The notes under the pieces: model-generated | Told to the model about the DNA's origin: nothing | Databases searched by the model: none | What the model saw: only the letters and a program-made list of their open reading frames with translations | DNA from: Blastocatellia bacterium | Lineage (GTDB): Bacteria; Acidobacteriota; Blastocatellia; HR10; J050 | NCBI GenBank assembly: GCA_025054955.1 | Contig: JANWZE010000009.1 | Coordinates: forward strand, 1 to 34,482 | Direction: 5' to 3' | Length of the DNA: 34,482 nt | Translations under genes and position numbers: made by a program | Shown here: in pieces, positions 26,214-34,348 of the stretch | How the letters are laid out: the number at the start of each line of letters is the position of its first letter | Position numbering within the stretch: the stretch's first letter is position 1

Positions 26214-27509
26214 GTGGCAAACCGAGACGCGGGCCGAACTAAGCCACAGGCGAACCGTTCAGCGCCTGTAGCACTCACGGCCATTCTCTTCTTATGCTGC
26301 CTGCTGCCAGCAACATGTTCCGACGCCGTTTCGTCGCACACGGGCCGTCAAGATGAAGTCCGCGCTCTCTGGGTAACCCGCGCCACGCTCACTTCACCGG
26401 AGAAAATTAAGCAACTGATCAACCAAGCGACCGAGGCTGGATTCAACACGTTGATCGTTCAGGTTCGCGGTCGAGGTGACGCTTATTATCAATCGCGCTG
26501 GGAACCACGAGCAAAAGAACTCACCGGCCAGGAGCCAACATTTGATCCGTTGGCACTGGTGTTGAAAGAGGCCAAATCTGCCAATCTCAAGGTGCATGCC
26601 TGGATCAACACGGTGTTACTGGCCAATCTGGACGACCTGCCGCCGATGCCCACACATGTGTTGAACAAGCACCCTGAATGGCTGGCCGTGCATCGTTCTG
26701 TAGCTGCTCAGTTGTACACACTTGATCCTGCCGCGCCGCAGTACCGCCAACAATTGATTGAAGCGTGCAAACGCGACATGTCGGAGCTGGAGGGGCTGTA
26801 TCTTTCACCGGCGCATCCGGCGGTCAAGGAGCATCTCTATTCGATTTTCATGGATGTGCTGGAGAAGTACGATGTTCATGGCCTGCACTTTGATTATGTC
26901 CGGTTGCCGAACCCTTCGTTCGATTATAGTCGGACGGCGCTCGACCGGTTTCGCCACGTGATCGAGAAACAGTTGAGCGAGCGTGAGCGACAGTTACTGG
27001 CGCGCGTGGCGGCCACCGACCCGTTGGTCTATGCAAATACCTATCCAGAGGAGTGGCAGCAATTTCATCGTGACCAGGTGACCGAACTGGTCGAGCGCAT
27101 CTATCACGGCGTCAAGGCGCGCAAACCTCACGTCGAAGTGAGCGCCGCCGTTTTCGGCAACGATCAAGATGCTTTCACCCGTCGGTTTCAAGATTGGAAA
27201 CGCTGGTTGCGCATGGGCATTTTAGACATCGTCTGTCCGATGGCCTATTCACCGGATACGGAGACGTTCCGTCAGCAGATCGCGATCGCGTATGCTCATG
27301 CCGCCGGTCGGCGCGTCTGGGCCGGCATTGGCGCCTACCGCATTCCGGTTGAAAGCACGCTGGAAAAAATTCGGACAGCGCGCGAAATTGGCGTCCAAGG
27401 GTTCGTGCTTTTTTCTTACGACAGCGCCATTCGGGTGAGCGAAACCAATCCGGGCGGCGATTACCTGCTTCGGATCAAACAAGCGGTTCTCGATGCGAAG
27501 GAGAAATGA
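26214..27509 (+). CDS. GHL10 (DigH/YngK-like) family glycoside hydrolase
   Basis: A 431-residue exported protein. I place the start at the GTG at 26214, because GGAGG (26204-26208) lies 5 nt upstream; the longer frame to 26160 has no such site. A signal segment (LTAILFLCCLLPATC, about 19-34) is followed by the family opening EVRALWVTRATLTSPEKI, then FNTLIVQVRGRGDAYY, VHAWINTVLL, GLHFDYVRLP (with the acidic pair typical of family-10-like barrels), VSAAVFGND, IVCPMAYS and VQGFVLFSYDSA. This is the GHL10 alpha/beta-barrel family, which includes E. coli DigH (YddW), a glycosidase acting on peptide-stripped peptidoglycan strands. It probably works in the periplasm or at the cell surface on wall glycan. 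It is divergent from the beta-oxidation gene and is followed 151 bp later by a TonB-dependent receptor. Confidence 0.88.
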   Translation: MANRDAGRTKPQANRSAPVALTAILFLCCLLPATCSDAVSSHTGRQDEVRALWVTRATLTSPEKIKQLINQATEAGFNTLIVQVRGRGDAYYQSRWEPRAKELTGQEPTFDPLALVLKEAKSANLKVHAWINTVLLANLDDLPPMPTHVLNKHPEWLAVHRSVAAQLYTLDPAAPQYRQQLIEACKRDMSELEGLYLSPAHPAVKEHLYSIFMDVLEKYDVHGLHFDYVRLPNPSFDYSRTALDRFRHVIEKQLSERERQLLARVAATDPLVYANTYPEEWQQFHRDQVTELVERIYHGVKARKPHVEVSAAVFGNDQDAFTRRFQDWKRWLRMGILDIVCPMAYSPDTETFRQQIAIAYAHAAGRRVWAGIGAYRIPVESTLEKIRTAREIGVQGFVLFSYDSAIRVSETNPGGDYLLRIKQAVLDAKEK

Positions 27510-27634
27510 TGATCCAACTCACCATTCATCCGCGACAGCATCCACCGGACCACCGTGGCGAGCGTGAATGCGGCAGGCCGGTACGCAACGGGCTGTCGTC
27601 AGGGCTGAGAAGGGGCAGCCTGGGCAGCCGTTGA
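27506..27634 (+). CDS. Possible small ORF overlapping the GHL10 stop
   Basis: A 42-codon frame begins at ATGATG (27506 and 27509), overlapping the GHL10 TGA as ATGA and preceded by AAGGAG. The product (MMIQLTIHPRQHPPDHRGER and 22 more residues) is rich in Arg, Gly, Pro and His and has no recognisable family, signal or helix. The good ribosome-binding site and overlap are the only support. It may be the surviving start of a lost gene or chance. Confidence 0.22.
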   Translation: MMIQLTIHPRQHPPDHRGERECGRPVRNGLSSGLRRGSLGSR

Positions 27635-27660
27635 GCGCGCTGCCCAAAGTCTTCAGGTCT

Positions 27661-30600
27661 ATGCTCAACAGGATTTCGATCTATGCGTTCGCCGTCTTCA
27701 TCTGGCTGTTCATGGGCGCGGACAGCATCCAGGCGCAGACCGTCACTGGCACGTTGGAAGGAAGAGTTGTTGATGCCAGCGGCGCTGTGATTGCCGATGC
27801 CACGGTGACAGCCACGAATTTGGAAACAAGCTTTGAGCGAAAGTCGGTGACCACAGCCGACGGGCTTTATCGCATGACATTCTTGCCCATCGGTCGGTAT
27901 AAAGTCACGGCTGAGAGTGAAGGATTCAAAGTCGTCACCAAGGAAGGCATTGACATCCGGCTGAATGAAACCACCGTTGTCGTCTTCACGCTGGAGCCGG
28001 CGGCCGTTCGTGAAGAGATCACGATCACGGCCAGCGACGTCGCGACTATCAACACAACGAGCGGCGAGATTAAAACCTCATTTGATGAACAGGTCGTAAC
28101 CGACCGCCCGTTGCCCACGCGCAACTTCCTGAGCCTGGCCGAGATCGTGCCGGGCTTTCAAGCCAACTTGTTCTCAGGGCAAAACAATCCGACCTTGTCC
28201 AGCGGCAGCTCGATCAACTTTAACGGCACAGGCACGCGCGGCGCGACATTTCAAACCGACGGCGTCAATAATGATGACGCGTCGGAGAATCAAAACCGCC
28301 AGGGCGTCAATATCAGCACCGTTAAGAATTTCCAAATTCTCACCAACAATTTCAGCTCGGAATTCGGTCGCGGCTATGGCGCTGTCGTGCTCGTGCAAAC
28401 CAAGTCGGGCACCAATGATGTTCACGGCGATGTCTACTGGTATCACCAAAACAGCAAACTCAACGCCAATACGTTTTTCAACAACGCCGCCGGCAGTCGC
28501 GTCAACCCTGTCACCGGCGTCTTTGGCCCGACCGCGCCTGTGCCGCCGAGTCGGCGTCACCAGTACGGGTTCACGGTCGGCGGGCCGGCCATCAAGGATC
28601 GGCTCTTCTGGTATGGCAGTTTTGATCAGACGCGCAGCGGCGGCTCACTTTCGATCACCCGCGACATCCTGCTGGCGAACGAGCGCACGCCCGATCCTTC
28701 AGTGACCGATCCGAGAAATCGGCAATGGATTCTCGATCAAATCAAGCGGTTCCCCAATGTCGCGCCGAATAACCCGGCCAGCCCGCGCGCGTTCACTACA
28801 ACGGCGCTCTTCAGCTTCCCCGACGAGGACTACACCGGACGACTCGACGGACGCATCGGCAACAATCACAGCTTCGTGCTTCGCTATCAGTACAGCCGCC
28901 AAAAGCGCCAGACGGAAGATGTCATCATCGGCGAGCAAGCTCGCCAGAACAATAAGCAGCAAAATGTCGGTTTCACCTACACGCACGTCTTCACGCCGCT
29001 GACGGTTGGCGAATTCCGCGCCGCGCTGGGCCTGCGCTCCACCATCGTGAACATCGCGGCAGGCAACGATACGCCTATCATCCGATTTGCCGGAACGACG
29101 TTCCCCTCCATCATCGGGAATGCTGGCACATTCCCCATCCAACGCTACCAAACCGACTGGCAATTCGTTTACAACCTGACGACACTCCAAGCGCGGCGGC
29201 ACAACCTGAAGTTTGGCACCGATATCCGACAAGGGCGATTGGATGATCTGGCTGACGCCTTTTCTCGTGGTTTTTGGACCTTCTCGACAACCGGCGGATT
29301 CAATCAATATCAAAATTTCCTGCGTGGCTTTGTCACCACCTATATCAAAGCCTACGGAAATTTCTTCCTCGAAAACCGGCTGCGTGAGGTCAATTACTAC
29401 GTTCAGGATGACATCAAGCTGCGGCCCACGTTCACACTGAATCTCGGCTTCCGCCATGAAATCGTGGCAGCGCCGAAGGAGATCAAGGGCCGCATTGAGT
29501 ACGGCTATGGCACCGATGCAGATAATGTTCAACCTCGCATCGGCTTTGCCTGGAGTCCATCGGCAGACGGCGGTTGGATTGGGAAACTGACCGGCGGGCC
29601 GGGCAATTTTGTTGTGCGCGGCGGCTACGGCATCTTTCATGGCCGACAATTTCAATCCATCTTTGCCAACGGCGGCGCCGGCATGCGTTACAACCCTCCG
29701 AATGCCGCGCAACTGACGTTCTCCAATTCGCTGAACGTGGCCGATCCATCCGGTGGATTTGTCTTCACGCCCGGTCCGGCCACAACCCGCGTGCAAATTA
29801 CCATTGCAGACCCGAACCTGGAACTACCCTACACGCAACAATGGAATCTGACGCTGGAGCGACAGTTGCCCGCCAATCTGGCATTGAGCATCAGCTACAA
29901 CGGCAACCGGGGCATCGGCCTCCCCTTTTATGATTGGGGCAACCGGCCTGATTTTCCTGCTTGCGCGCCGGATCATCCATTCGTGGCTGCTCAGTTCCGC
30001 AATGTCTGCTTCACCATGATTGATCCCAATCTCAACAACACGAATCCGGCGCCCGGCTTCATCTCACGCGTGCAAACGAGAGTCAACGAGCGACGGCCTG
30101 ACCCACGTTACTCCAATGTTCTTCGCGTCTTCAACGCCGCTTGGACCTACTATCACGGCATGCAGGTGAAACTGGATAAGCGCCTCAGCAACAACCTATC
30201 GTTCAACCTGGCCTACACATGGAGCAAAGCAATTGACACCGGCTCTGAAGCAACCTCGACCGGCATAGATACCAATGCCGTGCAGAGCCGATTGCTTGGC
30301 CCGCGCAGCATGCGCGCTGTTAGCTCATTTGATACGCCGCATCGCTTGACGCTCAACTACAGTTACTATCTGCCGTCGCTGAGCAACTCCATGTGGATTG
30401 TTCGTCACACGTTGGGCGGATGGCAACTATCGGGCACGGCGACGTTCGCTTCAGGCAATCCGTTCACGGTGTTCATCGGCTATGATTACAATGCCGATGG
30501 CATCAGCGGCGACCGACCGATTCTGGTTAATCCGTCGGTTCTGGGCAGGAGCGTGGACAATCCACGACCCGATCCGGCTAATCCGAGTCAGCAGATTGCC

Positions 30601-30930
30601 CAATCACAACTGCCGGCCTCAGCCTTCTTCCCCAATGTCAATGTGCCAAACACCAACTGGCTGATTGCGCCTGGTCTGGGCAGTTTGGGGAGTCTAGGGC
30701 GGAATACATTTCGCTCGGATGGAATCGCGACGTGGGACCTTGGGCTCTACAAAAACTTCAAGATCACTGAAACAAACAAGCTGGCGTTTCGCGCCGAGTT
30801 TTACAATGTGTTAAACCATCCCATTTTCGCTGTTCCTGGTCAAACGGTGACGCTGGCTAGTTTCGGACGGATCACCAGCCAAAGGAATTTGCCACGATTC
30901 CTTCAGTTCGCGTTCAGATACGTGTTTTAA
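27661..30930 (+). CDS. TonB-dependent receptor, Oar-like, with carboxypeptidase-regulatory-like domain
   Basis: About 1,089 residues from the ATG at 27661, chosen because a standard signal peptide starts there (NRISIYAFAVFIWLFMGADSIQAQ); the frame extends upstream to 27568 without signal-like sequence, and neither start has a strong ribosome-binding site. A CarboxypepD_reg domain (about 28-110: GTLEGRVVDASGAVIADATV, then GLYRMTFLPIGRYKV) leads into a plug-like region (VVTDRPLPTRNFLSLAEIVPG, then GYGAVVLVQTKSGTNDVHGD), followed by a long 20-plus-strand barrel ending RFLQFAFRYVF, with the terminal aromatic residue. This is the Oar-like receptor class expanded in Acidobacteriota, thought to import large glycans, peptides or complexes. 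Its position between two peptidoglycan-active enzyme genes suggests uptake of cell-wall fragments; that is inference. Confidence 0.9.
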   Translation: MLNRISIYAFAVFIWLFMGADSIQAQTVTGTLEGRVVDASGAVIADATVTATNLETSFERKSVTTADGLYRMTFLPIGRYKVTAESEGFKVVTKEGIDIRLNETTVVVFTLEPAAVREEITITASDVATINTTSGEIKTSFDEQVVTDRPLPTRNFLSLAEIVPGFQANLFSGQNNPTLSSGSSINFNGTGTRGATFQTDGVNNDDASENQNRQGVNISTVKNFQILTNNFSSEFGRGYGAVVLVQTKSGTNDVHGDVYWYHQNSKLNANTFFNNAAGSRVNPVTGVFGPTAPVPPSRRHQYGFTVGGPAIKDRLFWYGSFDQTRSGGSLSITRDILLANERTPDPSVTDPRNRQWILDQIKRFPNVAPNNPASPRAFTTTALFSFPDEDYTGRLDGRIGNNHSFVLRYQYSRQKRQTEDVIIGEQARQNNKQQNVGFTYTHVFTPLTVGEFRAALGLRSTIVNIAAGNDTPIIRFAGTTFPSIIGNAGTFPIQRYQTDWQFVYNLTTLQARRHNLKFGTDIRQGRLDDLADAFSRGFWTFSTTGGFNQYQNFLRGFVTTYIKAYGNFFLENRLREVNYYVQDDIKLRPTFTLNLGFRHEIVAAPKEIKGRIEYGYGTDADNVQPRIGFAWSPSADGGWIGKLTGGPGNFVVRGGYGIFHGRQFQSIFANGGAGMRYNPPNAAQLTFSNSLNVADPSGGFVFTPGPATTRVQITIADPNLELPYTQQWNLTLERQLPANLALSISYNGNRGIGLPFYDWGNRPDFPACAPDHPFVAAQFRNVCFTMIDPNLNNTNPAPGFISRVQTRVNERRPDPRYSNVLRVFNAAWTYYHGMQVKLDKRLSNNLSFNLAYTWSKAIDTGSEATSTGIDTNAVQSRLLGPRSMRAVSSFDTPHRLTLNYSYYLPSLSNSMWIVRHTLGGWQLSGTATFASGNPFTVFIGYDYNADGISGDRPILVNPSVLGRSVDNPRPDPANPSQQIAQSQLPASAFFPNVNVPNTNWLIAPGLGSLGSLGRNTFRSDGIATWDLGLYKNFKITETNKLAFRAEFYNVLNHPIFAVPGQTVTLASFGRITSQRNLPRFLQFAFRYVF

Positions 30931-31496
30931 GCTTAACAGCACGATGGGCGGCTCGGCTGAATTCCGACCCTCTGACTTTCAGCAGGAGCCGCTACACATC
31001 TTGCACCAGCCTTTCCATCTGCGATATGAGGAACGGACAATCCGTTGCAAAGGCGATACGGGCGCTGAAATGGGTGGCCGAATCTGACTTCCTCCGGCCA
31101 CTCATTTTCTCGAGTCGGGATCATCCAGAATGATTCTTCCTCAGCCAGTTTAAAGATGGTGCGCGCTGATGCGAGAACCTTTGCTGTGTAAAAATCCATG
31201 CGATCGATGCACTGAGTAAGTTTCGAGGGAATCGCCCATGTGCAACGGCACACCACGAAGCATGAAAATGGTTATTTTCGAAGGAGGAATCGGCCACAGA
31301 TTGCACCGATTGTCACCGAGAGAACCATCGGTGTGAATCTGTGAAATCTGTGGCTATTTTCAAGGGGATCGTCCCTATGCAAAGCACGCTATGAACGATG
31401 AAAATACAATTCTTTCGTCAGGTTCATGTGTTTCGTGGGCGATTTTCAGAGGAGTTGTTCATGTCGTCTGGACGGCGCGAGAGAAACGATGAAAAA
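30931..31496. other. Intergenic region upstream of the AmiE-NamZ fusion gene
   Basis: No convincing gene. A minus-strand frame (31196 down to 30933) has a protein-like stretch, MDFYTAKVLASARTIFKLAE and onward, but no ribosome-binding site or known family. From 31230 the DNA is made of repeats: an AATCGCCCATG block (31230-31275), a CTGTGAAATCTGTGGC block (31292-31364) and a GAACGATG...TACAATTCTTTCGT block (31393-31454) that recurs at 34248-34304. Confidence 0.55.
31393..31454 (+). repeat. Shared leader block, copy 1 (upstream of AmiE-NamZ gene)
   Basis: The block runs GAACGATG, TACAATTCTTTCGT, AGG, a TTCATGTG/CTCGTGTT variant, TGGGC, ATTTT, then GAGGAG. It matches 34248-34304 with scattered substitutions and a short insertion of A residues after GAACGATG. 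Both copies lie upstream of a gene in the cell-wall cluster and before a CACAGGCG-type hairpin, here with 42 bp between block and hairpin. Confidence 0.7.
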
Positions 31497-31516
31497 CACA
31501 GGCGGGAACGCCTGTG
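31497..31516 (+). repeat. CACAGGCG-type tetraloop hairpin upstream of the AmiE-NamZ gene
   Basis: Perfect 8-bp arms CACAGGCG (31497-31504) and CGCCTGTG (31509-31516) are closed by GGAA, a GNRA-type tetraloop. It ends 26 nt before the TTG start at 31543, and the sequence CCAC follows it directly. Confidence 0.85.
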
Positions 31517-31542
31517 CCACTTTTTCTGAGGAGTGAGATAAC

Positions 31543-33927
31543 TTGAAAAAGAGTCTACGCAAATCACTGGCTGGTGCTTTGGTCATGAGCATGTTGAGTG
31601 TTGTCGCTCTGCCAGCGCATAGCGCAACGAGACTCAGCTCAGAGCCGACCGACGCGTCGCCGGCGAGCGTTGGGTTGTCGGCTGAGCGGTTGCAGCAGAT
31701 TGACCATATCGTCAACGAGGCGATTGCCAAAGGCGAATGTCCGGGCGCTGTGGTTGTGGTCGGGCGACACGGTCGCGTCGTCTATCGAAAAAGTTTCGGT
31801 TATCGCGCTTTACAGCCGGCGCGAACGCCGATGACCATAGACACAGTTTTTGATCTGGCCTCGCTGACCAAAGTGGTGGCCACGGCCACATCGGTCCTCA
31901 TCTTAGCCGAACGTGGGTTGATTCGCCTTGGCGACCGCGTGGCTCGCTACATTCCTGAGTTTGCTCGCAACGGAAAAGAGAGCGTCACAATCGAACAATT
32001 GCTAACGCATCGTGCCGGCTTTATAGCTGACAACGACATCGCCGATTATCAACGCGGCCCGGCTGAGGCGCTGGAACGCATCTATTCGCTCAGCCCAATC
32101 TATGAACCCGGTAGCAAATTCGTATACAGCGACGTCGGATACATTGTGCTTGGAGAACTGGTTCGTCGCGTCTCCGGCCAACGGCTTGACGTCTTCGCTC
32201 ACCAATACATCTTTCACCCGCTGGGCATGCACGACACAACATTCACGCCTGACCCCATCCTGCGTGAACGAACGGCTCCGACCGAGCAGCGCGAAGGCCG
32301 CTGGATGAATGGCGAGGTTCACGACCCACGCGCGTTTTTATTGGGCGGCGTTGCCGGACACGCCGGATTGTTCTCCACAGCGGACGATCTTTCGATTTAT
32401 TGCCAGATGATCCTCAATGGCGGCCATTACCGAGGCGTTCGCATCCTGAGTCCGCTCGGCGTCAAGCGCATGACCTCATCCGTCAACCTACCCGCGCACG
32501 AAGCGCGTGGACTGGGCTGGGACATCAATACCGCTTACTCGGCCAATCGGGGAGACTTCTTCCCTATCGGCTCATTCGGCCACACTGGCTTCACAGGCAC
32601 ATCATTGTGGATTGATCCACAGTCGAATTGCTACGTGATCTTCTTGAGCAATCGCGTGCATCCGGACGGGAAAGGCGACGTCAGTAGTCTGCGAGGTCGC
32701 GTTGCTTCAGTCGTCGCTGCATCCATCATGGATATGGACGCGGGAGCGCGACAGCTCCAAAGCCAAACGTCAACATCAACAGGCCGCGAGCAACACTCCT
32801 GGACGTTGACCGGCATTGACGTGCTCAAACGCGACGGGTTCAAACAACTGGCCGGGCGCCGCGTAGGATTGATCACTAATCACACGGGCAAAGATCGAGA
32901 CGGCAACAGCACAATTGATCTGTTGTTTCAAGCGAAGTCGGTCAAGCTGGTCGCCTTGTTCAGCCCTGAGCATGGCATACGTGGTCAAGCTGATGAAGCA
33001 GTCGGTGACACGAAAGACCCGAAGACGGGATTGCCGATTTATAGCCTCTATGGCGAGCGAAAGCGCCCATCGCCTGATACGCTCAGAGGCATTGATACGC
33101 TCGTGTTCGACATTCAAGACATTGGCGCGCGGTTCTACACCTACATCACCACGATGGGCTATGCGATGGAGGAGGCGGCCAAAGCCGGCATTCGATTCGT
33201 TGTGTTAGATCGCCCGAATCCGATCAACGGCGTGGATGTGGAAGGACCGCTGGCCGATCCCGATCAACTTTCATTCACCGCTTATCATTCGTTGCCTATA
33301 CGTCACGGCATGACCGTTGGCGAACTGGCCCGGCTGTTCAATGCTGAACGCAAGATCGGCGTTCAACTGGAGGTCATTCCGATGGAGGGCTGGCGACGAA
33401 CAATGTGGTTTGACGAAACTGGTCTGCTGTGGATCAATCCGTCGCCCAACATGCGCAGTTTAACGGCGGCTACACTCTATCCCGGCATCGGATTGCTGGA
33501 GACAACCAACCTGTCAGTCGGGCGCGGCACGGATCGTCCGTTTGAACTGATCGGCGCGCCATGGCTGGATGGCCAACGATTGGCTGAACGATTGAATCGC
33601 GCCGGGTTGACCGGCGTGCGATTCATACCCGTTCGATTCACGCCAAACGGGAGCGTCTTCGCCAATCAAGAATGCGGTGGCGTCAACATCATTGTGACCG
33701 ACCGACATGCTTTCGACTCAGTTCGATGCGGCATTGAAGTGGCGGTCGCCTTGCGGGAGCTTTTCCCGTCCCAGTGGCAGATCGAGCGATATGGACGACT
33801 ACTGGCCAATCAGGCCACGTTGCGAGCTTTGCAACAGCGCGCATCTGCTGACGAGCTGATCGCTCAATGGCAGCGTGCATTAGACGATTTCAGGCGCCTC
33901 CGAGCGAAGTATTTGATCTATCCGTGA
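31543..33927 (+). CDS. Fusion of AmiE-like serine hydrolase and NamZ exo-beta-N-acetylmuramidase (DUF1343)
   Basis: A 794-residue secreted protein. It starts at TTG 31543, supported by GAGGAG (31528-31533) 9 nt upstream and by a perfect signal peptide (MKKSLRKSLAGALVMSMLSV, then VALPAHSA). Residues about 40-400 form a beta-lactamase-fold serine hydrolase (PF00144): SLTK (107-110) holds the nucleophile and lysine, YSD (195-197) stands for YxN, and HTG (347-349) for KTG. After a Ser/Thr/Gln linker, residues 424-785 are the NamZ domain: VGLITNHTGKD, FSPEHGIRG (473-481), FDIQDIGARFYTY (522-534), DRPNPINGVDVEGP. B. subtilis makes the same two activities as separate neighbours: AmiE (YbbE, removes peptides from MurNAc) and NamZ (YbbC, cuts MurNAc from non-reducing ends). 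The fusion would couple peptide removal with glycan trimming; a different substrate for the hydrolase half is possible. Confidence 0.9.
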   Translation: MKKSLRKSLAGALVMSMLSVVALPAHSATRLSSEPTDASPASVGLSAERLQQIDHIVNEAIAKGECPGAVVVVGRHGRVVYRKSFGYRALQPARTPMTIDTVFDLASLTKVVATATSVLILAERGLIRLGDRVARYIPEFARNGKESVTIEQLLTHRAGFIADNDIADYQRGPAEALERIYSLSPIYEPGSKFVYSDVGYIVLGELVRRVSGQRLDVFAHQYIFHPLGMHDTTFTPDPILRERTAPTEQREGRWMNGEVHDPRAFLLGGVAGHAGLFSTADDLSIYCQMILNGGHYRGVRILSPLGVKRMTSSVNLPAHEARGLGWDINTAYSANRGDFFPIGSFGHTGFTGTSLWIDPQSNCYVIFLSNRVHPDGKGDVSSLRGRVASVVAASIMDMDAGARQLQSQTSTSTGREQHSWTLTGIDVLKRDGFKQLAGRRVGLITNHTGKDRDGNSTIDLLFQAKSVKLVALFSPEHGIRGQADEAVGDTKDPKTGLPIYSLYGERKRPSPDTLRGIDTLVFDIQDIGARFYTYITTMGYAMEEAAKAGIRFVVLDRPNPINGVDVEGPLADPDQLSFTAYHSLPIRHGMTVGELARLFNAERKIGVQLEVIPMEGWRRTMWFDETGLLWINPSPNMRSLTAATLYPGIGLLETTNLSVGRGTDRPFELIGAPWLDGQRLAERLNRAGLTGVRFIPVRFTPNGSVFANQECGGVNIIVTDRHAFDSVRCGIEVAVALRELFPSQWQIERYGRLLANQATLRALQQRASADELIAQWQRALDDFRRLRAKYLIYP

Positions 33928-34002
33928 AACGGCTCGCCGGCCAGAAGTTGAGGCGTTGTCCATATCGTCGGTGACGACGCAGGTGAAACGATGAAAATGG
34001 AG

Positions 34003-34022
34003 CACAGGCGGGAATGCCTATG
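34003..34022 (+). repeat. CACAGGCG-type hairpin, imperfect copy
   Basis: CACAGGCG, loop GGAA, TGCCTATG: two arm positions are changed relative to 31497-31516 (one remains a G-T wobble pair), and CCACATTCTCTGAG follows. This copy is not directly before a supported gene. Confidence 0.65.
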
Positions 34023-34037
34023 CCACATTCTCTGAGC

Positions 34038-34069
34038 AATCGCCCATGCGCCCCGCGCTCACCACGAAC
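34038..34069 (+). repeat. 32-bp direct repeat, copy 1 (copy 2 at 34220-34251)
   Basis: The 32 bases beginning AATCGCCCATGCG and ending CACCACGAAC recur without change at 34220-34251, 182 bp further on. A diverged version starts at 31230 (AATCGCCCATGTGCAACGGC). Perfect identity of the two close copies suggests a recent local duplication. Confidence 0.85.
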
Positions 34070-34219
34070 CATGAAAATGTTATTTCCAGAGAAGAATGCG
34101 TTTTGGAGCGCGGCGGCAAGCCCGCAGGGCGCGACGCCGATTTGGCCCGGTGCGGAGTGTCGGGTCATAAAGCGCCTTCGCCTCTTCTCTCTGGCGGCGC
34201 TCTCCAAGACAAAGTCAGG

Positions 34220-34251
34220 AATCGCCCATGCGCCCCGCGCTCACCACGAAC
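34220..34251 (+). repeat. 32-bp direct repeat, copy 2
   Basis: Identical to 34038-34069. Its last four bases begin the shared leader block (GAACGATG) that leads into the hairpin and the second GHL10 gene. Confidence 0.85.
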
Positions 34252-34304
34252 GATGTACAATTCTTTCGTGAGGCTCGTGTTTTCCTGGGCTATTTTTCGA
34301 GGAG
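34248..34304 (+). repeat. Shared leader block, copy 2 (upstream of second GHL10 gene)
   Basis: Homologous to 31393-31454 (GAACGATG, TACAATTCTTTCGT, TGGGC, ATTTTTCGAGGAG). Here it joins the hairpin at 34305 directly. Confidence 0.7.
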
Positions 34305-34324
34305 CACAGGCAGGAACGCCTGTG
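34305..34324 (+). repeat. CACAGGCG-type hairpin upstream of the second GHL10 gene
   Basis: CACAGGCA (34305-34312), loop GGAA, CGCCTGTG (34317-34324): seven of eight pairs match, the exception being the loop-closing A-C. It ends 24 nt before the ATG at 34349 and is followed by CCAC and then GGAGAGG. Confidence 0.8.
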
Positions 34325-34348
34325 CCACAATCCCAGTGGAGAGGCTCG

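Larger units (their letters stand above)
33928..34304. other. Repeat-filled intergenic region before the second GHL10 gene
   Basis: There is no supported gene. The stretch contains an imperfect hairpin copy (34003-34022), two identical 32-bp repeats, a GC-rich dispersed block (about 34100-34200, GGAGCGCGGCGGCAAG and GGCCCGGTGCGGAG) and the second shared leader block at 34248-34304. A frame open from 34046 into the last gene is a by-product of the repeats. Confidence 0.6.

Noticed and set aside
27568-27660. N-terminal extension of the TonB-dependent receptor
   Set aside because: The 31 extra residues are Gly, Arg and Gln-rich with no signal character; a normal signal peptide begins at 27661. 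Neither start has a strong ribosome-binding site, so the choice is moderate.
28699-29796. Long antisense frame (365 codons) inside the TonB-dependent receptor gene
   Set aside because: The sense protein is a clear receptor; the antisense product matches nothing recognisable and has no start signal.
30933-31256. Minus-strand frame with a protein-like stretch (ARTIFKLAEEESFW)
   Set aside because: No ribosome-binding site, no known family, and its C-terminal part is low-quality sequence. Kept only as a remark in the intergenic entry.
34046-34348. In-frame open extension upstream of the last gene
   Set aside because: It translates repeats, and the lipoprotein signal and GGAGAGG site fix the start at 34349.
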